From positions 930,001-994,000 of the forward strand of contig NZ_CP149940.1 of the NCBI RefSeq assembly GCF_037948395.1: a stretch of 64,000 nt of DNA, written 5' to 3'. Within the stretch, counting starts at the first letter, position 1. Every line of letters starts with the position of its first letter. Both the position numbers and the translations under genes were made by a program. Positions 34,044-41,961 of this stretch are shown here, piece after piece. A model generated the notes under the pieces. The model ran no database searches. It had not been told where the DNA came from and saw nothing but the letters and a program-made list of their open reading frames with translations. This DNA is from Serratia nevei (GTDB lineage Bacteria; Pseudomonadota; Gammaproteobacteria; Enterobacterales; Enterobacteriaceae).

Positions 34044-34562
34044 ATGAGCCTGCAGATTCGTTTGGCGCAGCAGCGGGATATCGTGCATCTGATGGCGGTT
34101 GAACGTTCGGCGGCGCAGCTGTTTCGCCAGCAGCCGGAATGGCGCTTTATCGCCGAAGGCGAGGTGATGGCCCCGCAGCAGCATGCCGCGTTTATTGCCG
34201 AACGCCGTGAATGGCTGGCGGAAAGCGACAACGGCGAGTGCGCCGGTTTTATCGCCGTGCAGGTTCAGGGGGGCGATTGGCACATCGCCGAATTGTCGGT
34301 CGCCGGCACCTGGCAGCGGCAGGGCGTCGGCCGTCGCCTGATCGGCGCGGTGGCGGAAGAGGCCAAACGGCAGGGCGCTGGCCGCCTGACGCTCACTACC
34401 TTCATTGAGGTGCCGTGGAATGCGCCTTACTACCGGCGGCTGGGATTCCGGCCGCTCGACGACGCGCGGCTCACGGCTGCCCTGCGGCGGCATCTGGATG
34501 AGGATCTGGCGCACGGCTTTGCCGTCGGCAGTCGCTGTGCCATGGAATTTACACTATCGTAA
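34044..34562 (+). CDS. GNAT acetyltransferase
   Basis: A 172-residue protein with a clear ribosome site (taaggagaaccc). The acetyl-CoA motif is ELSVAGTWQRQGVGRRLIGA (about 90-109), and APYYRRLGFRPLDDARL is the substrate-side end. Substrate unknown. It lies 53 bases after the receptor gene and could be read through from it, but no functional link is apparent. Confidence 0.83.
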   Translation: MSLQIRLAQQRDIVHLMAVERSAAQLFRQQPEWRFIAEGEVMAPQQHAAFIAERREWLAESDNGECAGFIAVQVQGGDWHIAELSVAGTWQRQGVGRRLIGAVAEEAKRQGAGRLTLTTFIEVPWNAPYYRRLGFRPLDDARLTAALRRHLDEDLAHGFAVGSRCAMEFTLS

Positions 34563-34575
34563 ATATTGAAATACA
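34558..34575. promoter_or_regulatory. TyrR-box-like sequence upstream of aroL
   Basis: cgtaaatattgaaataca fits the TyrR pattern TGTAAA-N6-TTTACA at most outer positions, including the invariant G and C separated by 14 bases. E. coli aroL is TyrR-controlled. The match is imperfect. Confidence 0.4.
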
Positions 34576-34671
34576 GAGCGGGCAGGGTATGATGCTGCCA
34601 CCACGCCATCGCACCCGCTCGGTATTTTGGTATGCAATGCACTCAAGTCACCGCATAAGGGACAACCCGTA

Positions 34672-35196
34672 ATGACACAAACCCTGTTCATGATAGGCGC
34701 TCGCGGAGCCGGCAAGACGACGGTAGGCAGCGCATTGGCGCTGGCGTTGGGCTATCAGTTCGTCGATACCGATCTGTTTATGCAGCAGGCGGCGCAGATG
34801 AGCGTGGCGGAAATGGTTGAGTGCGAGGGCTGGCTGGGGTTCCGCCGCCGCGAGACCATCGCGTTGCAAACCGTGACCAAGCCGTCAACTATAGTTGCCA
34901 CCGGCGGCGGGGCGATCCTGGCGGAGGAGAACCGTCAGTTTATGCGTCAACATGGCACCGTTATCTACCTGCGCGCGCCGGCCAGCGTGTTGGCGCGGCG
35001 GTTGGAAGAGTTCCCGGAAGATGCGCAGCGCCCGACGCTCACCGGCAGGCCGATCGCCGAGGAGATGCTCGAGGTGCTGGCGGCGCGCGAAGCGCTGTAT
35101 CAGGACGCCGCGCATTACGTGATAGACGGCGCCGCCGATCCGCAGCGGGTGGTGGAACAAATCCTCGCGGTGCTGCCGCGTGAGACGGTGAAGTAA
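34672..35196 (+). CDS. aroL: Shikimate kinase II
   Basis: A 174-residue kinase, the length of E. coli AroL. It phosphorylates shikimate in aromatic amino acid synthesis. The P-loop is [11 protein letters not shown] (about 9-19), the shikimate-binding region has FRRRETIAL and VATGGGAIL, and the lid includes RPTLTGRPI. The start at 34672 gives the conserved [15 protein letters not shown]; an in-frame start 15 codons upstream is rejected. Its E. coli operon partner yaiA lies 1.3 kb downstream, behind two inserted genes. Confidence 0.95.
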   Translation: MTQTLFMIGARGAGKTTVGSALALALGYQFVDTDLFMQQAAQMSVAEMVECEGWLGFRRRETIALQTVTKPSTIVATGGGAILAEENRQFMRQHGTVIYLRAPASVLARRLEEFPEDAQRPTLTGRPIAEEMLEVLAAREALYQDAAHYVIDGAADPQRVVEQILAVLPRETVK

Positions 35197-35210
35197 CCCT
35201 TTCTTCTCTT

Positions 35211-35232
35211 CGGGCGCTGGGCGCCCGTTTTC
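35211..35232 (+). terminator. Rho-independent terminator of aroL
   Basis: Seven-base arms (cgggcgc / gcgcccg) around tgg are followed by ttttctt. It separates aroL from downstream genes. Confidence 0.8.
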
Positions 35233-35976
35233 TTATTCCGTTTGCCGAGCCGGCGCAAAGTACGCCCCGGGCGTGACGCCGAAGCGGCGGCGAAAGGCGG
35301 CGATATAGGCGCTGACGTTGTCATAGCCACAGGCGTCGGCCACCTCGCTGACCGCTTCGCCGCGTGATAATCCCTCCAGTGAACGCAATACCCGCGCCTG
35401 CTGGCGCCACAGCGCGAAGCTGATGCCGGTTTCCTGCAGAAAACGGCGGCTCAGGGTGCGCGGGCTGAGCCCGGCCCAGGCGGCCCAGTCGCGCTGGCTG
35501 CGCAGGCTGGCGGGATCGTTCAGCAGCGCCCGGGCGATGTTCAGCAACCGTGCGTCCTGCGGCAGCGGCAATTGCAAAGGGGCGCGGCTTGCCGCGTGCA
35601 TTTCGTCCAGCAGCACCTGCAGCAGCCGCTGTTGCGGCGCACTCAGCGGGCCGGCGGGAAACTGCGCGATGCGCTCCACCAGGGCTTGCAACAGCGCAGA
35701 GGCCGTGAACAGCTGCGGCTGCGGCGGCATCTCCGGCAGGCTTTCCACCGGCAGATACAGACTCCAGCCCGCCACGTCGCCGCAGGCCAGCGCCTGATGG
35801 GCGCATCCCGGCGGCAGCCAGCCCAGCGTACCGCCGGCGATCGCCCATTGCCGGCCCGGGAGTTCCATGGCCAGCATGCCGTGCGTCAAGAGATAGATCT
35901 GGCCGCCTTCGTGCCGGTGCCAGGGCGTCAGGTGTTTTTTTTCATGCTGAAGGCGTTGGCTGCGGATCTGCGTCAT
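35233..35976 (-). CDS. AraC-family regulator with cupin sensor
   Basis: A 247-residue regulator. The N-terminal cupin-like part has LTPWHRHEGGQIYLLTHG (two His), and the C-terminal AraC domain (about 150-245) has WAAWAGLSPRTLSRRFLQE and a second helix-turn-helix ending RRFGVTPGAYF. The inducer is unknown. It is divergent from the SnoaL-like gene at 36073. The pair lies between aroL and yaiA, which are adjacent in E. coli. Confidence 0.88.
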   Translation of the reverse strand: MTQIRSQRLQHEKKHLTPWHRHEGGQIYLLTHGMLAMELPGRQWAIAGGTLGWLPPGCAHQALACGDVAGWSLYLPVESLPEMPPQPQLFTASALLQALVERIAQFPAGPLSAPQQRLLQVLLDEMHAASRAPLQLPLPQDARLLNIARALLNDPASLRSQRDWAAWAGLSPRTLSRRFLQETGISFALWRQQARVLRSLEGLSRGEAVSEVADACGYDNVSAYIAAFRRRFGVTPGAYFAPARQTE

Positions 35977-36072
35977 GTTGGCCGTTTAACGTTACTAAAA
36001 GTCTTGATGTGGTTATTATGCCATCGCCTGAGCGGGATAGGATCGTCGTTCACCCTATTTCGGAGAAACGTG

Positions 36073-36477
36073 ATGACTCAACTTACCCCACTGGATCTGG
36101 TACTCGATACGCTGCAGCAGGTCGTCGCCAGCCCGGAACATCGCCCGGCGCAGATCGCCGCCCGCTTCAGCGCGGGCTACCGCCAGCAGGTGGATGGCAA
36201 GGCGCTGAACTTCGAGCAGTTTGAGCAACACATGGCGCTGCTGAAGCGGCAAACCCGCCGCATGACGCTGAGCGTGATCGCGGCGGCGGAGCAGGGCGAG
36301 GCGGTGCTGACCCACCATCTGGTCGAGCTGGAAAAGTGCGATGGTTCCTGCAGCCGCGTGCGGGTGCTGGCGCACTTCACCGTGCGTGAGGGCCGCATTT
36401 GCGCCTGTGACGAACTGACCGAGCTGTTGGCGGGCTCCCCCGGCGATCGCGATCTTGGCTCGCGCGTGTCGGAATGA
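36073..36477 (+). CDS. SnoaL/NTF2-like small protein
   Basis: A 134-residue protein from the ATG at 36073, preceded by ttcggagaaacg. It looks like the cone-shaped NTF2/SnoaL fold: an N-terminal helix pair (LDLVLDTLQQVVASPEH), then strands including EAVLTHHLVELEKCDG and RVRVLAHFTVREGRICACDELT. Such proteins may be enzymes or binding proteins. The divergent AraC gene is the probable regulator. Function unknown. Confidence 0.7.
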   Translation: MTQLTPLDLVLDTLQQVVASPEHRPAQIAARFSAGYRQQVDGKALNFEQFEQHMALLKRQTRRMTLSVIAAAEQGEAVLTHHLVELEKCDGSCSRVRVLAHFTVREGRICACDELTELLAGSPGDRDLGSRVSE

Positions 36478-36524
36478 GGGCGGCTGCTATACTTGCTACT
36501 GTGTGAAACACACGGGAGAACGGC

Positions 36525-36725
36525 ATGCGCGAAAATGATCAACCTGCTTATCCACGGAGCGCCCGCGTCGTAGAGGTGTTTCGGGGCGACCCGAGCCTGC
36601 ATCTGCGCCGTTTTGAAGTGCGCACCGACGACATTGAGCCGAATACGCTGCTCAGTGAACATGAAACCGAGCAGGAAGCGCTCGACGCCAAGCATCGCTA
36701 TGAGGACGAGGCGTTAGAGCTCTGA
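36525..36725 (+). CDS. yaiA: YaiA small protein
   Basis: A 66-residue protein matching E. coli YaiA: YPR near the N terminus, then LLSEHETEQEALDAKHRYED near the C terminus, where E. coli has the same SEH...QEA.DAK.RYED pattern. It is acidic and cytoplasmic with no known function. In E. coli it follows aroL in one operon. Here it has its own promoter region (tatact near 36488) and terminator. The ATG follows cgggagaacggc. Confidence 0.88.
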   Translation: MRENDQPAYPRSARVVEVFRGDPSLHLRRFEVRTDDIEPNTLLSEHETEQEALDAKHRYEDEALEL

Positions 36726-36738
36726 CCTGCAGCCCAGC

Positions 36739-36769
36739 GGAAACCGGCGTCAGGCCGGTTTCCTGTTTA
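36739..36769 (+). terminator. Rho-independent terminator of yaiA
   Basis: Ten-base perfect arms (ggaaaccggc / gccggtttcc) around gtcag are followed by tgttta. It marks the boundary between the conserved yaiA gene and the has cluster. Confidence 0.75.
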
Positions 36770-36804
36770 TCCCCGCCTTAGCACATATTTCCCAGAACAA
36801 TATT

Positions 36805-36823
36805 GATAATGATAATCATTTAT
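36805..36823 (+). promoter_or_regulatory. Fur box upstream of hasI
   Basis: gataatgataatcatttat matches the Fur consensus at 16 of 19 positions, with the first 16 bases exact. It lies 47 bases before the hasI start. Iron repression of hasI is known in S. marcescens. Confidence 0.9.
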
Positions 36824-36869
36824 GTGATTTTTATCGCCCCTATTGGGTGTTTCACTTCTGGGAAAAGAG

Positions 36870-37370
36870 ATGTCCAATTCCGAGTTGCAGGCGCTGTTTC
36901 TGCGCCACATGCGGCCGCTGCAAACTTATTTGAACGCCAAACTGCGCGACCCTCAGCTGGCCGCGGATTTGGCGCAGGAAAGTTTTACCCGCCTTACCGA
37001 GCAATACCCGCAGGGTAACATTCTCGATATTGAGGCCTACCTGTATAAAACCGCCAAAAACCTGATGCTCGACCATCTGCGCCAGCAGCAGCGGCGGCAG
37101 ACCGAAGCGGTAGAAGACGACATTCTGGCGCAGTATCCCTCCGGCGAACCGGCGCTTGAACAACTGGCGATCGATAGCCAACTGCTGCAGCTGTTGCAAC
37201 AGGCGTTGGCGGGCATGCCGTCGCGCACGCAGCAGATTTTCCGCCTTAACCGGCTCGATGGCCTGACCCAGGCGCAGGTGGCGGCGCAGCTGGGCGTGTC
37301 GCTCAGCACGGTGGAAAAACACCTGGCCAGCGCGCTCGAGCGGCTGATGGCGCGTATGGAAGAACAATAA
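36870..37370 (+). CDS. hasI: ECF sigma factor HasI
   Basis: A 166-residue FecI-type sigma factor. Region 2 includes LADLAQESFTRLTEQYP and IEAYLYKTAKNLMLDHLRQQ; region 4 includes LNRLDGLTQAQVAAQLGVSLSTVEKHL. In S. marcescens HasI is freed when haem-loaded HasA meets HasR and then transcribes the has genes. The start at 36870 follows ggaaaagag; an in-frame ATG 9 codons upstream is not near a ribosome site. It is preceded by a Fur box and followed 76 bases later by hasS. Confidence 0.95.
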   Translation: MSNSELQALFLRHMRPLQTYLNAKLRDPQLAADLAQESFTRLTEQYPQGNILDIEAYLYKTAKNLMLDHLRQQQRRQTEAVEDDILAQYPSGEPALEQLAIDSQLLQLLQQALAGMPSRTQQIFRLNRLDGLTQAQVAAQLGVSLSTVEKHLASALERLMARMEEQ

Positions 37371-37380
37371 TGGCAATTTT

Positions 37381-37410
37381 TTTACGGGTTTATCCGCCCT
37401 CAGACGTCTT
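37381..37410 (+). promoter_or_regulatory. Putative HasI-dependent promoter of hasS
   Basis: tttacgggttt (37381-37391), 13 bases, then cgtctt (37405-37410). The same first block and spacing occur before hasR at 38460. The CGTC core is typical of ECF -10 elements. Confidence 0.75.
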
Positions 37411-37446
37411 AACCTATAACCAGAAAAAACAGGGGGCTACGTCATC

Positions 37447-38400
37447 ATGAAACCGCTAACCGCGCAGGCGCGACAGCAGGCGGCCGCCTGGGCCGTACGC
37501 CTGGCCGAAGGGGCGCTGCCCGCCGAACGGCGGCAAGCGCTGGACGCCTGGCTGGCCGATGATCCGCAGCATCCGGCGGCGCTGCGTCAGGCGCGCCAGC
37601 TTTGGACGACGCTGGGGCAGTTGCCGCCAGAGCAGCGGCAGGCCTTACAGCCGCAGGTGGCGGCGCTGAAAACGCCCTCTCGCCATCGATGGCCACGCTG
37701 GGCGGTGGCGGCGGCTGTGGCGATCGCCGTTTCCTTCGGCGTTTATCGCGGGCCGGATCTGTGGATCGGCATGCAGGCGGATTATCAAACCGTTCGCGGC
37801 GAGGTGCGCGAAGTTGCGTTGCCGGACGGCAGCCGGGTGGCGCTGGACAGCGGCAGCGCGATCGCGCTGGCGTATTCTGCAGACGAGCGCAAGGTGCGAT
37901 TGCTGCGCGGCACCGCCTATTTTATCGTCGCGCCGCTGGGCGGGGCGGAACGTCGCCCGTTCAGGGTGGAGGCGGAAAATGGCGTCACGCAGGCGCTGGG
38001 CACCGAGTTCAGCGTAGCGCGCACCGAGCAGGGCGTGGATGTCAGCGTGCATCAGCACAGTGTGCGGGTGACGCTCGAGCGCGGCGAGCGCTCGCTGGTG
38101 GTCGCGCAACGTCAGGCGGCGCATTACCGCAGCGGCCTGCTGTGGCTGACGCGGCAAGCGGCCGGTGATGACGCCTGGCGGCGCGGCTGGCTGGTGATCG
38201 ACCGCCAACCGCTGGCGCAGGCGCTCGCGCAGCTCAATCGCTATCGCGAAACCCGCATCGTGGCGGTCAACCCCGCGCTAAGAGCACGCACGGTGAGCGG
38301 CGTGTTCGCGCTCAATAAACTCGATGACGGCGTCGGCGCCATTCGTCAGGAACTCTCCGCCCGTCAGCTGAATCTCCCCGGCATCACGCTGCTGTACTGA
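37447..38400 (+). CDS. hasS: Anti-sigma factor HasS (FecR family)
   Basis: A 317-residue inner-membrane regulator. An N-terminal cytoplasmic part that binds HasI (residues 1 to about 80, QAAAWAVRLAEGALPAERRQALDAW) is followed by one membrane helix (about 83-100, AVAAAVAIAVSFGVY) and a periplasmic FecR domain (VRGEVREVALPDGSRVALDSGS). It senses the HasR signalling domain and controls HasI. The known circuit has hasS transcribed by HasI itself. The start ATG follows cagggggctacgtcatc. Confidence 0.93.
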   Translation: MKPLTAQARQQAAAWAVRLAEGALPAERRQALDAWLADDPQHPAALRQARQLWTTLGQLPPEQRQALQPQVAALKTPSRHRWPRWAVAAAVAIAVSFGVYRGPDLWIGMQADYQTVRGEVREVALPDGSRVALDSGSAIALAYSADERKVRLLRGTAYFIVAPLGGAERRPFRVEAENGVTQALGTEFSVARTEQGVDVSVHQHSVRVTLERGERSLVVAQRQAAHYRSGLLWLTRQAAGDDAWRRGWLVIDRQPLAQALAQLNRYRETRIVAVNPALRARTVSGVFALNKLDDGVGAIRQELSARQLNLPGITLLY

Positions 38401-38459
38401 GCGGCAAAGGCGGGCCGGGATGCCCGTTTCGCCGCTATTTTCACTTTCTGTAAAAAATC

Positions 38460-38489
38460 TTTACGGGTTTTTGCCTCCCGGAACGTCCT
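38460..38489 (+). promoter_or_regulatory. Putative HasI-dependent promoter of hasR
   Basis: tttacgggttt (38460-38470), 13 bases, then cgtcct (38484-38489). It matches the hasS element in sequence and spacing and lies 68 bases upstream of the hasR start. Confidence 0.75.
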
Positions 38490-38500
38490 TATGTTTAAAC

Positions 38501-38519
38501 GAGATTGATTTCCATTATC
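38501..38519 (+). promoter_or_regulatory. Fur box upstream of hasR
   Basis: gagattgatttccattatc matches the Fur consensus at 14 of 19 positions and lies between the HasI-type promoter and the hasR start. Confidence 0.7.
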
Positions 38520-38556
38520 ACTTGGTTTGACATTCTTTCGGGTGGAACACACACGC

Positions 38557-41256
38557 ATGTTTATTCACAAGGGAACCACGCCGGCCGGCCGATTGGCCAC
38601 GGCGGTACGCGCCGCGCTGGCGGCGATGATGCTGACTCAGCCGGCGGTGGCGCTCGCCGCCCAGGCTGACGCGAGCAGCGCGCAGGCCGCACAGCAAAAG
38701 CATTTCAACATTGCGGCGCAGCCGCTGCAGAGCGCCATGTTGCGCTTCGCCGAGCAGGCCGATATGCAGGTATTTTTCGACGAGGTGAAGCTCGACGGCA
38801 TGCAGGCGGCGGCGCTGAACGGCAGCATGAGCGTTGAACAGGGCCTGCGGCACTTGATTGGCGACAATCCGGTGGCTTTCCGCCTGCAGCCGCAGGGGCA
38901 GATCGTATTGAGCCGGTTGCCGACGGCAAACGGCGACGGCGGCGCGCTGGCGCTGGATAGCCTGACGGTGTTGGGCGCCGGCGGCATCAACGCCAACGAT
39001 TGGGTTTACGACGAACCGCGCTCGGTCAGCGTCATCAGCCGCGAACAGATGGACAACCGCCCGGCGCGACACGCGGCCGATATTCTGGAGCAGACGACGG
39101 GGGCCTATTCCAGCGTCAGCCAGCAAGATCCGGCGCTGTCGGTCAACATCCGCGGCATACAAGACTATGGCCGGGTGAACATGAACATCGACGGCATGCG
39201 GCAGAATTTTCAAAAGAGCGGCCATGGCCAGCGTAACGGTACCATGTACATCGATTCCGAGCTGCTGTCCGGCGTGACCATCGACAAGGGCACCTCCGGC
39301 GGCATGGGCAGCGCCGGTACGCTCGGCGGTATCGCCACCTTCAATACCGTCAGCGCGAGCGATTTCCTGGCGCCGGGCAAAGAGCTGGGCGGCAAGCTGC
39401 ACGCCAGCACCGGCGATAACGGCACCCACTTCATCGGCAGCGGCATACTGGCATTGGGCAACGAAACCGGCGATATCCTGCTGGCCGCCAGCGAACGCCA
39501 CCTCGGCGACTATTGGCCCGGCAACAAGGGCGACATCGGCAACATTCGCATCAATAACGACACTGGCAATTACGATCGCTACGCCGAGAGCATCAAGAAC
39601 AACAAAATCCCCGACACAAATTACCGCATGCACTCGCGGCTGGCCAAGGTGGGCTGGAACCTGCCCGCCAATCAGCGCCTGCAGCTGAGCTATCTGCAGA
39701 CCCAGACCGCGTCGCCGATCGCCGGCACCTTGACCAACCTGGGCACCCGCCCGCCCTATGAACTGGGCTGGAAGCGCACCGGTTACAGCGACGTGATGGC
39801 GCGCAATGCGGCATTCGACTACAGCCTGGCGCCGGAAGGCGTCAACTGGCTCGATTTTCAGGCCAAGCTGTATTACGTCGATACTCAGGACGACAGCGAC
39901 ACCTACAGCACCAGCTCGCTGCTGGACAACGGCTACGCGACGCGCACTCGTCTGCGTACCTATGGCGCGCAGGCGCAAAACACCTCGCGCTTCAGCCTGG
40001 CGCCGGGGCACGACTTCCGCGCCAACTACGGGCTGGAGTTCTATTACGACAAAGCGACCAGCGACTCTTCCCGCCAGGGCATGGAAGGGGTGACGCCGGC
40101 CGGCAACCGTTCGGTAGCCAGCCTGTTCGCCAACCTGACCTACGACTACGACGGCTGGCTGACGCTGGAGGGCGGGCTACGTTACGACCGCTATCGCCTG
40201 CGCGGCCAGACCGGCCTGAGCTATCCGGATTTGGCTAAGGATGGGCAACGCTACACGATTGACAATCCTTGCAAAGCGCTGCGTCTGACTGGTTGTTCAA
40301 CCACCACCCGCGAGGATTGGGCGGTTGACCGCGATCAGGGCAAACTGTCGCCGACGCTGGCGGTGGCGGTGCGCCCCGGCGTGGAGTGGCTGGAGCTGTA
40401 TTCCACCTACGGCAAATCCTGGCGGCCGCCGGCGATCACCGAAACGCTGACCAACGGCAGCGCGCACAGTACCTCCACGCAATACCCCAACCCGTTCCTG
40501 CAGGCCGAGCGCTCGCGCGCCTGGGAAGTCGGGTTCAACGTGCAGCAGCCGGATCTGTGGTTTGAGGGCGATCGGCTGGTGGCCAAGGTGGCCTACTTCG
40601 ACACCAAAGTGGATAACTACATCAACCTGGCGATAGACCGCAATAAACCGGGGCTGGTGCAGCCGAGCATCGGCAATGCCGCTTACGTCAACAACCTGTC
40701 GAAAACCCGCTTCCGCGGGCTGGAGTACCAGCTCAACTATGACGCCGGGGTGTTCTACGCCGACCTGACCTACACCCACATGATCGGCAAAAACGAGTTC
40801 TGCTCGAACAAAGCCTGGCTGGGAGGGCGTCTGCGCTACGGCGACGGTTCGCGCCGCGGCAACTTCTATGTTGAACCGGATGCCGCGTCCAATGATGCCG
40901 TCACGTGCGACGGCGGCTCGCAGTTCGGCACGGCCGCCTATCTGCCGGGCGATCGCGGCTCGGTGACGCTGGGCGGCCGCGCTTTCGATCGCAAGCTGGA
41001 CGCCGGGGTGACCGTGCGCTTCGCGCCGGGCTATCAGGACAGCTCGGTGCCGTCCAACTACCCGTACCTGGCCGACTGGCCGAAGTATACCCTGTTCGAT
41101 CTGTACGCCAGCTACAAGCTGACCGACAGCCTGACGCTGCGCGGCTCGGTGGAGAACCTGACCAACCGCGCCTACGTCGTCAGCTACGGCGAGACGCTGG
41201 CCAACACGCTGGGGCGCGGCCGCACCGTGCAGGGCGGGGTGGAATACCGTTTTTAA
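38557..41256 (+). CDS. hasR: Haem/haemophore outer-membrane receptor HasR
   Basis: From the ATG at 38557 it is 899 residues with a 34-residue signal peptide ending VALA. An N-terminal signalling (STN) domain (KHFNIAAQPLQSAMLRFAEQ) contacts HasS; the plug has NIRGIQDYGRVNMNIDGMRQ; the barrel ends EYRF. Haem ligands of known HasR are found exactly: precursor His223 (KSGHGQR) and His637 (NGSAHST) equal mature His189 and His603. The FRAP/NPxL-like pair (SWRPPAI and NPFLQAE) brackets His637. HasR takes haem from HasA and imports it with TonB/HasB energy. A start 10 codons upstream is not preferred. Confidence 0.97.
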   Translation: MFIHKGTTPAGRLATAVRAALAAMMLTQPAVALAAQADASSAQAAQQKHFNIAAQPLQSAMLRFAEQADMQVFFDEVKLDGMQAAALNGSMSVEQGLRHLIGDNPVAFRLQPQGQIVLSRLPTANGDGGALALDSLTVLGAGGINANDWVYDEPRSVSVISREQMDNRPARHAADILEQTTGAYSSVSQQDPALSVNIRGIQDYGRVNMNIDGMRQNFQKSGHGQRNGTMYIDSELLSGVTIDKGTSGGMGSAGTLGGIATFNTVSASDFLAPGKELGGKLHASTGDNGTHFIGSGILALGNETGDILLAASERHLGDYWPGNKGDIGNIRINNDTGNYDRYAESIKNNKIPDTNYRMHSRLAKVGWNLPANQRLQLSYLQTQTASPIAGTLTNLGTRPPYELGWKRTGYSDVMARNAAFDYSLAPEGVNWLDFQAKLYYVDTQDDSDTYSTSSLLDNGYATRTRLRTYGAQAQNTSRFSLAPGHDFRANYGLEFYYDKATSDSSRQGMEGVTPAGNRSVASLFANLTYDYDGWLTLEGGLRYDRYRLRGQTGLSYPDLAKDGQRYTIDNPCKALRLTGCSTTTREDWAVDRDQGKLSPTLAVAVRPGVEWLELYSTYGKSWRPPAITETLTNGSAHSTSTQYPNPFLQAERSRAWEVGFNVQQPDLWFEGDRLVAKVAYFDTKVDNYINLAIDRNKPGLVQPSIGNAAYVNNLSKTRFRGLEYQLNYDAGVFYADLTYTHMIGKNEFCSNKAWLGGRLRYGDGSRRGNFYVEPDAASNDAVTCDGGSQFGTAAYLPGDRGSVTLGGRAFDRKLDAGVTVRFAPGYQDSSVPSNYPYLADWPKYTLFDLYASYKLTDSLTLRGSVENLTNRAYVVSYGETLANTLGRGRTVQGGVEYRF

Positions 41257-41334
41257 GCAGTAAAAGGGCGTTGCTCATTCTTGAGCACAAGGGCGGCCTC
41301 GCAAGGGGCGCCATTCATCAATGGAGATAGAGAA

Positions 41335-41901
41335 ATGGCATTTTCAGTCAACTATGACAGCAGCTTCGGCAGCTACAGCATCCATAACTATCTGAACGAG
41401 TGGGCGTCGTCATTTGGCGATATCAACCACACCAACGGTAACGTCACCGACTCCAACAGCGGCGGCTTCTATGGCGGCAGCCTGTCCGGCAGCCAATACG
41501 CCGTGACCAGCACCGCCAACAACGTTACCTCGTTCGTGGCGGGCGGCAACCTGACCTACACCTTGTTCAATGCCCCGGCGCACACCCTGTACGGCCAGCT
41601 GGATTCGCTGTCGTTCGGCGATGGCCTGAACGGCGGCGGCTCCACGCCGTACAACATCCAGGTGCCTGACGTCAGCTTCGGTGGCCTGAACCTCAGCAGC
41701 CTGCAGGCGCAGGGCCACGATGGCGTGGTGCACCAGGTGGTGTACGGCCTGATGTCCGGCGATACCGGCGCGCTGGAAACCGCGCTGAACGGCATCCTCG
41801 ACGACTACGGCCTGAGCGTCAATTCCACCTTCGATCAGGTGGCGGCGGCGACGGCGGTGGGCGTGCAGCATGCCGACAGCCCGGAACTGCTGGCGGCCTG
41901 A
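41335..41901 (+). CDS. hasA: Haemophore HasA
   Basis: A 188-residue secreted haem-binding protein with no N-terminal signal; it leaves the cell through the HasDE channel using a C-terminal signal (SPELLAA at the end). The known haem site is intact: His32 (INHTNG), Tyr75 (LTYTLF) and the supporting His83 (APAHTL). It captures haem from host haemoproteins and delivers it to HasR. The ATG follows tggagatagaga. A weak inverted repeat (tgctca/tgagca) lies in the 78-base gap after hasR. Confidence 0.98.
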   Translation: MAFSVNYDSSFGSYSIHNYLNEWASSFGDINHTNGNVTDSNSGGFYGGSLSGSQYAVTSTANNVTSFVAGGNLTYTLFNAPAHTLYGQLDSLSFGDGLNGGGSTPYNIQVPDVSFGGLNLSSLQAQGHDGVVHQVVYGLMSGDTGALETALNGILDDYGLSVNSTFDQVAAATAVGVQHADSPELLAA

Positions 41902-41961
41902 TCGCGGCCGTTTGCCCGCCGGTGCCGCGCGCCCCGGCGGGCATTTTCTCGTTTTTAGCCG

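Noticed and set aside
38518..40011. A 497-codon minus-strand frame across hasR
   Set aside because: Antisense shadow of hasR; the conserved haem-ligand residues are all on the plus strand.
41257..41334. A regulatory stem-loop between hasR and hasA
   Set aside because: Only a six-base stem (tgctca/tgagca) is present, without a T-run; too weak to call as a terminator or attenuator.
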